Made by a program: the position numbers and the translations under genes. 64,000 nucleotides of DNA from Hyaloscypha bicolor E (lineage: Eukaryota > Ascomycota > Leotiomycetes > Helotiales > Hyaloscyphaceae), in the NCBI RefSeq assembly GCF_002865645.1, contig NW_020194684.1, forward strand, positions 1,209,308 to 1,273,307, in the 5' to 3' direction. Shown here piece by piece: positions 12,875-22,840 of this stretch. Below the pieces are notes generated by a model. It did not search any database. It had not been told where the DNA came from and was given only the letters and a program-made list of their open reading frames with translations. Position 1 is the stretch's first letter. Each line of letters begins with the position of its first letter.

Positions 12875-12996
12875 AGCTAATATCTATAGTTACAGACTAT
12901 AACTGAATCTTCCTGCCCTTTTTTGGAGCAGAGCTAACTGCGAAAAGAACGATTCTGATTCTGTAAACGAAATCAAGAGCTAACGGAGATTCTTAG
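12875..12996 (-). repeat. Dispersed repeat, copy R3 (inverted)
   Basis: The reverse complement matches R1 from AAGAATCTC through CAGAATCAG (12963-12955), CGCAGTTAGCTCTGCTC and AACTATAGATATTAGCT. It faces R1 and R2 across 1.7 kb that includes the MADS-like fragment, so the three could be long (sub)terminal inverted repeats of a degraded element. Confidence 0.7.
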
Positions 12997-13287
12997 ATAG
13001 TTAGAAGCTTATATATTTGAAAGGGGTCTCACTTTTCAGTTATCTAGCCTCTTTAAGTTAGCCGCGCAAGAAGACAATAATTCGAGGCCAATTACTAAAG
13101 CTATGGCAGGAATGAATTTATTTATTAGTTAATATACGGTATTATATTAAATCTATATTACTAATAGCTCGTCCCTAGACTTAATATCTTTAACTAACCT
13201 CCGCTCCGACTTGCGCCACGCCATAAGGTCAAGCATATTACTAGTAAGGTTTTTATTCTCTAAGGAAGTATTAGATAAGAAGTCAAG

Positions 13288-14076
13288 ATAGGAAAATTAT
13301 AAGTACCTAGTACTATAAACTTTATTAGGATATAATCTAAGGGTATCTTTCTAGATAATTAAAACTCTCGTAAGAATAGCTTAATAAGCTTTAATAATCC
13401 ATATATTTCGATAAGAAAGAGTTATAATAATAGTATAAAAGTATATTAGATATACTTTACTAAAAATTACAAATCTAACTACTAACTAGGTTTCTTAAAG
13501 GACTATTCCTCGGGCATACTTACTAAGGAGGAATTCCAAAAGATCTACTACTAATTCTTTCCCTCCGGAGACTTCTCCTCTTTCGCTAACTATGTCTTTA
13601 ATAGTAATAAGTCCGGCTTAATTAATTTTAAGTAGTTTATTTATGCTCTAAGTATTACGAGTAGGGGAAAGATAGAGGACAAGCTAGATTAGGCTTTCTA
13701 GCTCTATAATATTAACGAAGATAGAAAGATTAGCTATAATAAGATATTAGCTATTATTAAGGCAATTTATAAGATAATATATCTAGTCTAACTTCCGTAT
13801 AGTAGTTTAGTCTTGTGACTCTTACCCCTGACTTAATAGCTATATTTATATTAGCCTTAACTTAGAGGCAGCAAGGTATACTAATATTTCCCCCAGATTA
13901 GCTTAATAGTCAAACTCCCTACTAATAAAGATATGCCCGAAAAGCGCATTAAGAAGATCTTCCATATAATAGATAAGAACGAGAATAGTAGCCTGGACAT
14001 AAAAGAGTTTAAGGAGAGTAGTAAGCGCGACGAGACTATTGTATTAGTACTCTCGCTCTATAATAGCCTTATTTAA
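13288..14076 (+). pseudogene. RIP-inactivated copy of neuronal calcium sensor NCS-1/frequenin
   Basis: Exon 2 starts at 13355 and, with RIP stops restored to Gln, begins as NCS-1 does (QSKLS then QEQL), followed by YFDKKEL and WYK. An intron at 13441-13489 keeps GT, a CTAAC branch site and TAG. Exon 3 reads GFLKDYSSGILTKEEFQKIY, FFPSGDFSSFANYVF, then EF-hands with Asp changed to Asn. After a further intron (about 13785-13900) the last exon reads KLPTNKDMPEKRIKKIFHII, SKRDETIV and ends LYNSLI-stop at 14074-14076. An ATA at 13288 fits a mutated ATG (M-G-K). NCS-1 is a myristoylated Ca2+ sensor, single copy and conserved in fungi. This copy is dead: many RIP stops and an apparent 9-bp in-frame deletion in the second EF-hand (YVF directly before NSNKSG). 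The functional gene should be elsewhere. Confidence 0.88.
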
Positions 14077-15079
14077 GTATTTTCTTCTCTTTCTCTTTTT
14101 TAGTATTATAAATAGAGCAAAATAAAAGTTAGACTTGGAGGCAGACTCTAATTAAAAATGAGACCTAAACCCCCGTTTAGATCTTAATCTTTCTCCTCTC
14201 TTTATTAATGAGTTTAGAGATATATTATATAGAGGGATAAGCTAATAGATAAATAAAGAATATGTAATATATAGGAGTATAAGAATCTACTAACTGCTTT
14301 TGCCTTTAAAGTTTTGCTAATATAAGAGCTAAGTAATACTATTATAAAAACTCTTTACTTTAACTTACTATATTTACTTAGTATTATTGCCTCTAAGTTC
14401 TCGGCTCCTAGTGAATCTTTAATAAATACTAGGGTCGTGATATATAGAGAATAACGAATACGAATAAAAATCTGAGCACAAAAAGATATTTAATACTTCT
14501 TATAGAATGCCCTAAAACGAAGTAAAAGGGTTCACATTTCATACTAGGAGGAGATTCGCTAATAGCTAATTGCGACTACTATAAGGCACTACTAAGCCTC
14601 GCCTTTAGAAAAGAATATTCGAGAAATTATATAGCCACAAGCCATATTTCTTGATCTAATTTTAGATATAGAAAGACTAACCTTTTTAGGTTAGATTAAT
14701 AATCTCTCGGCTTTTTTCTCTGGCCATATTTGGGATTCTCTTTAATAATTCTTACTAAATCTCTTGACCTTATTTTCCTGAACCAAAAATCCGCCTCCTA
14801 CTATATATACGGACTTCTCAGACGCTTTTGCATCTCATAGCACTAGTTAACCTAACTAGTAGACGCTATTATTAGCTGCGGCAAATAATCCAGGCTATAA
14901 ACTCCAGAACCAGGAAAACTAGCAAAAGAGAGTATTTGCTAACTAAGTTAACCTGAGTATCCATAATTACCCGGAAGGTAACTAAGAGGAATTAATACCG
15001 CCCAGAACTTTTATTATACTATATAAATTATTAAATATCTATATCTTTATTTATAAGAAATGAAATAACCATATAAGAT
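14077..15079. other. RIP-affected intergenic DNA
   Basis: Moderately AT-rich stretch downstream of the NCS-1 copy. I read all frames for conserved motifs and recognised none. It may include the old 3' flank of the NCS-1 copy. Confidence 0.4.
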
Positions 15080-15861
15080 TACCTATCCCTTAATCTACTT
15101 CTACTAATAACTAGACCATAGTACATATAATAAATAGTTATGGGTATAAAGATTACTAACCTACTAATACCTTTTACTTATTTCCAAAGCTATTAGACGA
15201 GTTATATCTTATAATATGGGAATATACGTGGCTAGGACCTCGGATAATTAAAGGCATAACTTATGAGAATAAGGAGGCCAAAGAATATATAGAGGCCACG
15301 AATTTCCGTATTATAGGTCCTTTATTTGCTTTACTAGAATAGGACTTTAGTACGAGAATTTTGGAAGGAAAGCGTTTTAAGAAATATTTTCCTCCTATAG
15401 CTCTTTAAGTCTATTACGAATCTCGAAAGCATATCTTGAGCTAATATTATATTATAAAGTTAATAGCCGGCCTATTTTACGTTAATTCTTACCACAATAT
15501 TTTCTGGCTTAGTATGAATCTTATTAATGAGCCTAAGTACCTGCAAGACCTAATGCGTTATTATAAGAGGGAGCTTAATACCTTTATAATAGTTCTTATA
15601 GAGAAGTATAAGTGGGCTGAGAATATACTAGCTAGATATATATTAAAATACCTTGTTCTCCTTAGTAGCCTCAAAATAATTCTAATAGTATAGGGGAATT
15701 TTAATGAGGATATAGATGAATTAATGGAAATTAATACTAAAGATCTTTATATATGCGCTAATAAAGTCAGAGCATAGTACTTAGAACTCCTAAAAGATCA
15801 CAAATATATAGCAAAAAGTATCCGGTATATGGATTATAGGGGCAGGTTCTACTAAGTTTAG
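15080..15861 (+). pseudogene. 2EXR-domain family gene, RIP-inactivated
   Basis: The frame FYLFPKLLDELYLIIWEYTW at about 15169-15228, followed by LGPRIIKG, matches the fungal 2EXR domain (F..FP.LP.ELRL.IWE.A..GPRIV). It is followed by RFKKYFPPIAL.VYYESRKH and by long Lys/Tyr-rich text to GRFY.V-stop at 15859-15861. About 250 codons fits this family, usually 200-400 aa, of unknown function and expanded in plant-associated ascomycetes. Stops inside are TAG/TAA of the RIP kind and rather few, so damage is moderate. The exact start is uncertain because the first exon region is degraded. Confidence 0.7.
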
Positions 15862-16370
15862 CTTCTTTTGCCCCTTGCCCGCTAGTATATACTCTGAGAC
15901 AAGGAAAGAGAAAGTACAATTATGAATTTAATAATAATATATTCTTATTCCTAATTAGCGTGGCACTAATTATTAGTTTTTATATATAATTAATACACAG
16001 CCTTATAGCCTCTATCCGCCTTTTTAATTAATGCAGATACTGCTTTCTTCCTTATCCCTCCGACTTTATTACTACCCGGAGCCGAACTAGCTATCGTTCT
16101 CTGAATTTTTAAAGAAGTATTTGCCAGAATTTCCTAATACATTTCACTAAAGCAATGAGTTATAGAGCCTAAGTCTTAGCAAAGAACTCTATTATATCCT
16201 TTAACTAGCCTAATCTTACCTATATAATTGAATTCCCCTTTAATCTATATATTCTAGAAAATAGTAGAAAGGAAATATCTATGAAATATATAAGAGTATA
16301 AAAACAAAAAAAAAAAGACAAAAAGAAAGTCGGCTAGATAGCTATATGCTTTTTATAGAGTATTAAAGGG
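15862..16370. other. Intergenic, includes an A-rich tract
   Basis: No coding motif recognised. An A-rich run (about 16301-16318) lies 55 bp beyond the stop codon of the recombinase fragment that ends at 16371. It is not in the right orientation to be that gene's poly(A). Confidence 0.4.
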
Positions 16371-17046
16371 TCAAGAAACCGTCTCGTGAATACTCTCTGC
16401 GTGATTCTGGAGATACTACTTGTGCTACAGCCCTATTTAATAGACCTTATACTTAAGCCGATCCCCTTCTTTAATGTGGGCCAGATACTTCCGCTTAAAG
16501 TGCTTCGTTAAGTCTCCCGGACTAGCAAACTTATAGGTACGCTTTTCGAACGGTAAGCTCTGCTCCCCTAAGCAAAGGAAACAGGTAGTAGTTCCCTTCT
16601 CTATAAATACTAATAATATAGCATTACTTAATACTTGCTTCTCGGCCTCGGTAGCTGCTAGCTGCGGGTTAGTCTCCTTTAACGGCGTCGGACTCGCCCT
16701 TCGCATAGACGGCCTCGTATATAGTTAGGCAGTAGCTCCCCCCTCCTGGAAGTGGCAGTAGGCAGCGACTACATCGATAGCCGCATTGCGGCGGCGGAAC
16801 TCTTCTTCGATAGTCGTGCCCGGGAGCGTTATTACCGTCTCCGCGCTTCTGGAGCGGGGGCATCTCATTGTTCTGGTCCAAGGTGGCCTTCACGTCTAGG
16901 GTAAGCTTGAGCCCAGAGAGCTGCTGCTCGATCTCGTCGACCGGGTATTCCAGATCCCAGCGCTCTTAAACGTATTTGAGGAGCGCAGCTCTCAGCCGCT
17001 GCCTGGTGTTGAAGATCGCGTGGCCAATAATCCGGTACCCGGGCTA
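16371..17046 (-). pseudogene. DUF3435/C2H2 recombinase, truncated copy (G1)
   Basis: C-terminal part of a DUF3435 (FluG-type, Starship captain family) protein. Read downstream on the minus strand: YRIIGHAIFNTRQRLRAALL at the truncated start, EYPVDEIEQQLSGLKLTLDV, EMPPLQKR, EEFRRRNAAIDVVAAYCHF, then a C2H2-rich tail CFLCLG, LPFEKRTYKFASPGDLTKHF and HLQNH-type finger, stop TGA at 16373-16371. It aligns base by base with 22841-23525. Against that copy it lacks 5 bp (near 16840), giving a frameshift. Homology stops abruptly at about 17046 next to unrelated sequence, so the N-terminal two thirds are gone. CA/TG are partly preserved, so it suffered less RIP than its sister. Confidence 0.8.
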
Positions 17047-17277
17047 CTGAATGACCGCAGGTACCCGATACACCTTCCCTGCCTGAGTCTAAAAGGAAAA
17101 ATGATCTCGGGAAGTATTACCAGTATCAAATTTATCGAATTAGGCGGGTTCTAATTCGGCTCCCTGCTCGATTCCTATAATTAGAATAATATAGGGGGGT
17201 TAAATCGGACCCCTGGATTGAGGCGACCCTTCTATCTGACTATTGCCTAGATAATCTAGTAACCTTACTACGGGACA
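17047..17277. other. Junction sequence left of the inverted-terminus segment
   Basis: Unrelated to the region that flanks the sister recombinase copy at 23525. It contains no recognisable gene and ends at the TA duplication of the segment starting at 17280. Confidence 0.4.
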
Positions 17278-17303
17278 TATAGTCGCTTGCAAAACCGGCT
17301 TCC

Positions 17304-19079
17304 TCTTTATATATAGCTCCAAAAACTTTCGGCTTGCCCCTAACCGGGATTATTTACTTAATCTAACTAGATATAGTTAAGTATAGGGTATCCATAATTA
17401 GGCCTGCCTCTAAGACATATTATACGAGAATTAGTTTCTTCTATAGTATCTTAAGTAAATCACTATTGCCCCGAACCTTGCCCGTTCCTAGTATAACCTA
17501 ATCCAGGATATAATATCTAATAAGAAGCTAAAAACTAATAAAATAGCTAATATTACTAAGTATAATAAGCGTTTAATTAAAGCATATATTTAAATCTCTA
17601 TTATTACTAGAGTATAAAAGCTCCCTTAAATAGAAATAAAAGGCCCGGTTAATTATATCTCCTATACTTAAAGTATATCTAGTAAGATAGTTATATTAAA
17701 GGAAATAAATACTATCTTTACTATTAAATCTAATACTATAGAAAGTAGTATATTTAATTAAGACTAAATTAATAGAATAGCTCTATCCTATACCGAGTAT
17801 AAAAGAGAAAGACTACTAATACCTAGAGGGGGCCTAAATTACATAAGTTTATATCTTATAGGCCTTAGTAAAAAAGTAGTAGAATATATATTATAAACTA
17901 TTATATATAACCCTATAATTTAATTAGAAGTTAACTAGCTATAATAATCTATTAATATATAAACCTAATACTCCTACTTTTAAAATTAATTAAAGAAATA
18001 GTATTCTAGGAGCTATAATATTATGTTTTTTATGGAGGGTCTATAGGATATAGACTTATGTAATTCGGCTCATAAATAGGTACTACTATAAGTATCTAAT
18101 ATAAGGAAGTATTTGAGAATATTTACGTAATAGCTAACTACTACTAGTATTAGACTATTACTTTAGTTATAATATTATAGGGCATTAATAAGAGCTTCTA
18201 TTAGATATATAAAGGCAGGCTATAGACCTACTCTATTATTCTCTCAAGTACCTTTATAAACCCGCCTTAGTAGGACAAGCTAATAATAAAGCAATAAGCT
18301 TTAAGTACCTAATTATAGGGTAGTTATAGGCCATATATTATATAAAGGTCTAGATACTTTCTCTATTTATCTTTCTTTCCCTAATAGGATTTATTAGTCT
18401 TAGTCTTATAATTTAGCTCTACCCTAATAACCCCGGATAAAAAGGCTTAATTATTATATTCTGCTTAATATTTATAGTATTTAGTACTAATATAGCCTTA
18501 TATATATATATTCCGGTATTATAACTAATATTTAATATTTACTTTACTTTAATTTATTACTCGAAAGTTTATCTGGCCCCGTATTAATAAAGTTTAAGAT
18601 TTTATTTAAAAGGTCAGAAATTGGGATATAAAGCTAATTATAAGATAAGTATTAGGACATTATATAAGCTATATAAGGAGGTTATAAAAGCCTTAGCTCT
18701 CTTCTTAGGAAATAGTTAGCCGGTTATATAGTTAGTTAAATATTACAAGTATTATATATAGGCAGAATTAAGATATTCTATAATAGGGTTAGAGGCTCTA
18801 AAGAAGAAGCCTATAAAGTCTAAGAAAAAGTATTAGCTATACTATTTCTATATAACTCCATATAGCTAGAAGAAAGAATAAAACTTGATTTATAAAATTC
18901 CGAAATAGTATTAGGTTTACTTAATTCCTAGATTAATATTACTACTTAGACTAACTAGCTTTTTATTCAAATTCGGGAGATAAGAAGTACTACCTATAGT
19001 ATTTAGCTTAGCCTCTAGCTTAAAGGCCATAATATTAATAATACTAAAAGTTTTTTTATTAAAGAAAATATATCTTATT
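17304..19079. other. AT-rich RIP sequence, no family recognised
   Basis: CA/TG depleted. Long stop-masked frames exist on both strands, but none gives a motif I can name. It may include N-terminal exons of the HET pseudogene that follows. Confidence 0.4.
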
Positions 19080-21150
19080 AATACTAAAAAAGAAATAAAT
19101 AATACTAACCTAATTACAGAAATCCTTAATTATAAGTATGACTTAATACCTTAAACTAACTTACTAGTTATATTAAAAGTTATTAAAAGCTAGATAAAAG
19201 ACTATTCTGGGTATCTCTTCTATAAGCTAAACTATTTACTAACTTATAATAAAGAGCTATTTCGCCTAACTTGACTAATAGCTATAAGTAATACTAGTAA
19301 TTTAATTATCTAATTTCTTAATAACCTAGACCTACCACATTACCCTATAAAGTATATTACTCTAACCTATTACTAGGGAAAGAACATATATAAGATACTA
19401 TTATAAAAAGATATAAAGGCTCTAAAAAGACCTAGTATTTAACTTATCTAGAAATTAAAAGAGCTAGTAAAAAACTTCCGTAATATAATTCTTATTATAC
19501 GAAATCTAGGAATATTATATATTTGAATTAACTCTTTATATATTATTTAAGATTATAAGCATAACTAGGAAAGGAAGTCGGGAAAGATAGAATTAATATA
19601 TACTTATATTATTTACGTAATCTTTATAATAAGATTAGCTAATTCAGGAGATAATTACTTCTTCTTTAAAGAAACTCCCTTATTACTGCTAATTTATATA
19701 TTACTCACTAAAGGGAAATCTAAAAAGTCGCTTATTATTTACTTGAACAAATCGAGAAAAACAAGTTTAGAAAAGCTATTTAATACTCATATTAAAGAAG
19801 TAGTAGTTAGTATAAGAGAATAAATATTTCAGGAATATATCCTTATAAAACGAATCATATACTATAATAATAGCTTTATACTCTTTAAATATAATATTCT
19901 TCGAGTATTATAATACTATCCAAAAAGTATCTATTACTTAATAAAAGAGAAACTCTATACTAATAATACTATTTATACTTTAGAAGAATTCGCTTAGCTC
20001 TCAAAAGTTAATTCTCTTATTATTCTCGATATATATAGAATTATTACCTATACTATATCCTTAGGAGAGCTCGTAATTCCTAATAGTAGTTTATATAAAG
20101 AAATAATTTATATTTAAAACCGAAGTTATAAAAGTCTAGAGCAGAAACGCCTCGATTTTCTTGCCTTAGTAGCTCTGGCAGGCATATAAGGGAAGTTCTA
20201 ACTTCTCTTAATAACTAAAATTACTACTAAAGAATAAAAAGCCGAATTTTATTATATATAATACGAAATTATTAAATACTACTTCTTATATATATTCACG
20301 TTTAAAAGTAATAAACTTATAGTAATAACAGGTATTATAAGTTTTATTAAAAGAAATACAGGACACAAATTTATAAATAGGTTATAAGAAGAGACTTTTC
20401 TTATAAACTTCCTTTGGAATATTATTAGTTCTTCCCGAGAAAAACCTCTCTTAAATCCGAAAGACCCTAGGGTAATACTACTACTAACCTAGTCTTGGGC
20501 TTTAGTAAGTAATACTATTAAAACGAAAATATAATCTTTTTTTTAACCTAATACTTACTCTAAAATCAAATACCTTATTTATAATATCTTAATCTCGAAG
20601 AATATACCTATAAGGGTAATCTTATTTTTAATTCAAAATTACGAATATAGGATTCCATTTAGTAATATTAAGTATTTCCCGGATATACCAGGTATAAATT
20701 TAGAGTTTTCGGAGGAACTTATTTATTTACCTATTATAAAACTATCTTGGGAATTATCTGAGGAAGAAGGAGTAAAAAGAAAAAGAAAGATAAGGAAATA
20801 GATCTATAGGATTATATTATAATAAAAGAAGTATTTAGGAATATAGTTTATAAAAGTAGGGTATTTTTAGGTAAAAAAGAAAGTAATTAAGGATAATAAT
20901 CTTATTAGTTTATGGCCGGTAGGTAGCCGAGAGATTATTTTACTATAGGTTAAATAAAGTATAAGTAACTGGGTTAGTATAAAGTATAGAGTTAGTATTT
21001 GGGAAAATAATTAAACTCGGGTAAATAAATGGCCCTTGAGTAATTAGTAGTACTAGGAAATTTTAATAATTGCTTTCTTTAATAGAAATAGACTTATTAT
21101 ACTACGGTTTATATCTCTAGTATTATAAAAGAGCCTTACTAAAACCCTAT
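19080..21150 (+). pseudogene. HET-domain (heterokaryon incompatibility) gene, RIP-inactivated
   Basis: The plus frame reads IKYITLTYYWGK (LSYCWG block), then LKELVKNFRNIILIIRNLGI, LYIWINSLYIIQDYKHNWER (TGA/TAG read as Trp), KSGKIELIYTY, all in HET-domain order (about 19340-19640). The core I-D-S-L-C-I-I-Q-D shows Asp-to-Asn and Cys-to-Tyr, both RIP changes. Further on, LVITGIISFI, LWEETFLINFLWNI and a QSWALVS block (PSWSWAS) give the usual C-terminal half. HET proteins trigger cell death after fusion of unlike hyphae. Here the gene is broken by many stops. Its start is not resolved, and its C-terminus fades at about 21150. It lies inside the inverted-terminus segment and between two captain-type recombinase relics, so it could be mobile cargo. 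Confidence 0.85.
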
Positions 21151-22098
21151 CTAGCCTAGGAAATACTATAAAAAGTTCACGTAACTATAGATATCTCCCT
21201 AAATAAATCATTTATTCTATATTAGGATTTGGACCATAAAGCCATATATAAGGTACTATAAATTCTGCTTAAGGAACTTTATTAAATATAGCCCATAAAC
21301 TAGAACTACTTTATAATTTAAATATACCTGGATAACCTTGGAATTAATAATACTAATATTAAAGGAAACTAACTAGGTATAAGTTATATTCTTTATAAAT
21401 AAGCAGAAATAATAGTATTTCTGGTATTTAATCTTATATTAGATAGAAATCACGTGAATTAAGGACTTTAGGCATTTATTACTACCTAAATAGGCTACTA
21501 TATATTATATTCTCTATATATAGCCTAACTAGAGCTAACTTGCTCTGTAATTAAATTAAGCTTTATTTTTTATCTAATATAACCTCTTTATCTCGTAAAT
21601 CTAATATTGAAAATATCTCCGGGAAAAGGATTTTGGAATATGAACTATAGAGCTAATTCTTTTATCTAGAGAATATAAGGGCAAGATTAGATTTATTACT
21701 ATTAAGAAATATATAATAGAGTACCCGAGTTATACTAGTAATAATTCTATAATCTAATTATAAAATAGAACCTTAAGGCATTTCAATATACTCAGATTAG
21801 TTATTAGCCTCTTAGATTCTAGGAATAACTAACCTATATTTCGTATTTATATGTTCTTAAAAGAATAATAATATTCTATAATCATTATTATAGTATGAAC
21901 CGTCTGAAGTATTATTACGTTATTATAGTAGCCGGACTAGATCTATAAAGGCGTCTATTAATGAAATTCGACTACTTAATTCGTAGTATAGGCGAAGACT
22001 ATTTTTGAATCGCGATACTATTCTAACTTCTTTTGGTTAGCGTAGTTGAGGTATTCTTGCTCGGCTAACGAAAGGTATTTCGTAGGTGCTAGTAGAGG
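21151..22098. other. AT-rich RIP sequence inside the inverted-terminus segment
   Basis: The region from the end of the HET pseudogene to the right inverted terminus is CA/TG depleted up to about 21950. A minus-strand frame can be read through it if RIP stops are masked, but I recognise no domain, so I make no gene call. Confidence 0.35.
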
Positions 22099-22124
22099 GG
22101 AAGCCGGTTTTGCAAGCGACTGTA

Positions 22125-22840
22125 CTTAAATAACCAATGCAGCGTTTTCTGGTTTGTATGCTTCAACTTGAGCCCTCGAAAAAGCTTGCGGTGCAGGAGA
22201 ACACCTTTAAGGAATTGTCAGAAGAAGCAAATAGCAGAGAAAGAGAGGGTAAATCATAGGGAGGGCGAGGCGAACTTCGAGAAGATGAAACACGGGACTA
22301 TTGAAGCTCTGATGATATTGAGGTTGTACTTGTAATTACAATAATAAACGCGGGCACTAGCTGGCTCCCGATATCCCGCAGATTGAAGACTCTCCGTGCG
22401 AGGTTTTCCCATGTGAATAAGTACTCCGTATAGGAATAGAGTATTGGCATTACAGGGACTCCTCTGTTAATGCGCACTTATGGTGGCTAGCGCTAACTTT
22501 GGCCGACCCAAGATTTAAAACGAGTAGATAAGCACTTCAAGGTATGCTCCTATAAACCTCACAAGTCCTTGGTCACAGATCCCTTAGCCCCAAAATCATT
22601 TGATAGCAAACCTTCTATTCACGTGACCGAAACCGAAGTTCGGAAGGTCGCCTTTCTTAAATACATATTCTTAAAGCTAGCGAAAAATAAATAGCTACGT
22701 GAAAAAAGGTAACATATTATTAAGAAAAAGAAGAAGAAAACCAAGAATTAAGGAAAGGAATCCAAAGCACGGTATATGCGCGCTCATTACATTGAAGTAA
22801 TAGGAAAACGGTTCCGTTTATGTGAGAGCGCGGGTCATTG
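22125..22840. other. GC-normal intergenic island
   Basis: Escaped RIP. No frame of note. It carries a CACGTG box at 22620-22625 and a ~27-bp resemblance to 10684-10710 at 22486-22512. It ends at the stop codon of the captain-type pseudogene. Confidence 0.45.

Larger units (their letters stand above)
17280..22122. mobile_element. 4.84-kb segment with 24-bp inverted termini and TA duplications
   Basis: The left end (17280-17303) reads TAGTCGCTTGCAAAACCGGC. The right end (22122-22099, reverse complement) reads CAGTCGCTTGCAAAACCGGC. The two agree for 24 bp except CA against TA, a RIP change. Each end abuts a TA (17278-17279 and 22123-22124), the duplication made by Tc1/mariner/pogo transposases, whose termini often begin CAGT. 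I find no pogo-type transposase inside; a HET-domain pseudogene occupies 19080-21150. Either this is a non-autonomous element that picked up a gene, or the two ends belong to separate insertions of one family. Confidence 0.5.

Noticed and set aside
11096..12963. R repeats as SINE or tRNA-derived sequence
   Set aside because: No A-box/B-box promoter text or poly(A)/T tail could be read; left as an unclassified repeat.
16437..16893. Two overlapping minus-strand ORFs taken as separate small genes
   Set aside because: They are two frames of one recombinase fragment split by a 5-bp deletion; alignment with 22841-23525 shows this.
21151..22098. Long stop-masked minus-strand frame as a second recombinase N-terminus
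   Set aside because: In RIP DNA, masking TAA/TAG opens many frames by chance, and no conserved block was found.
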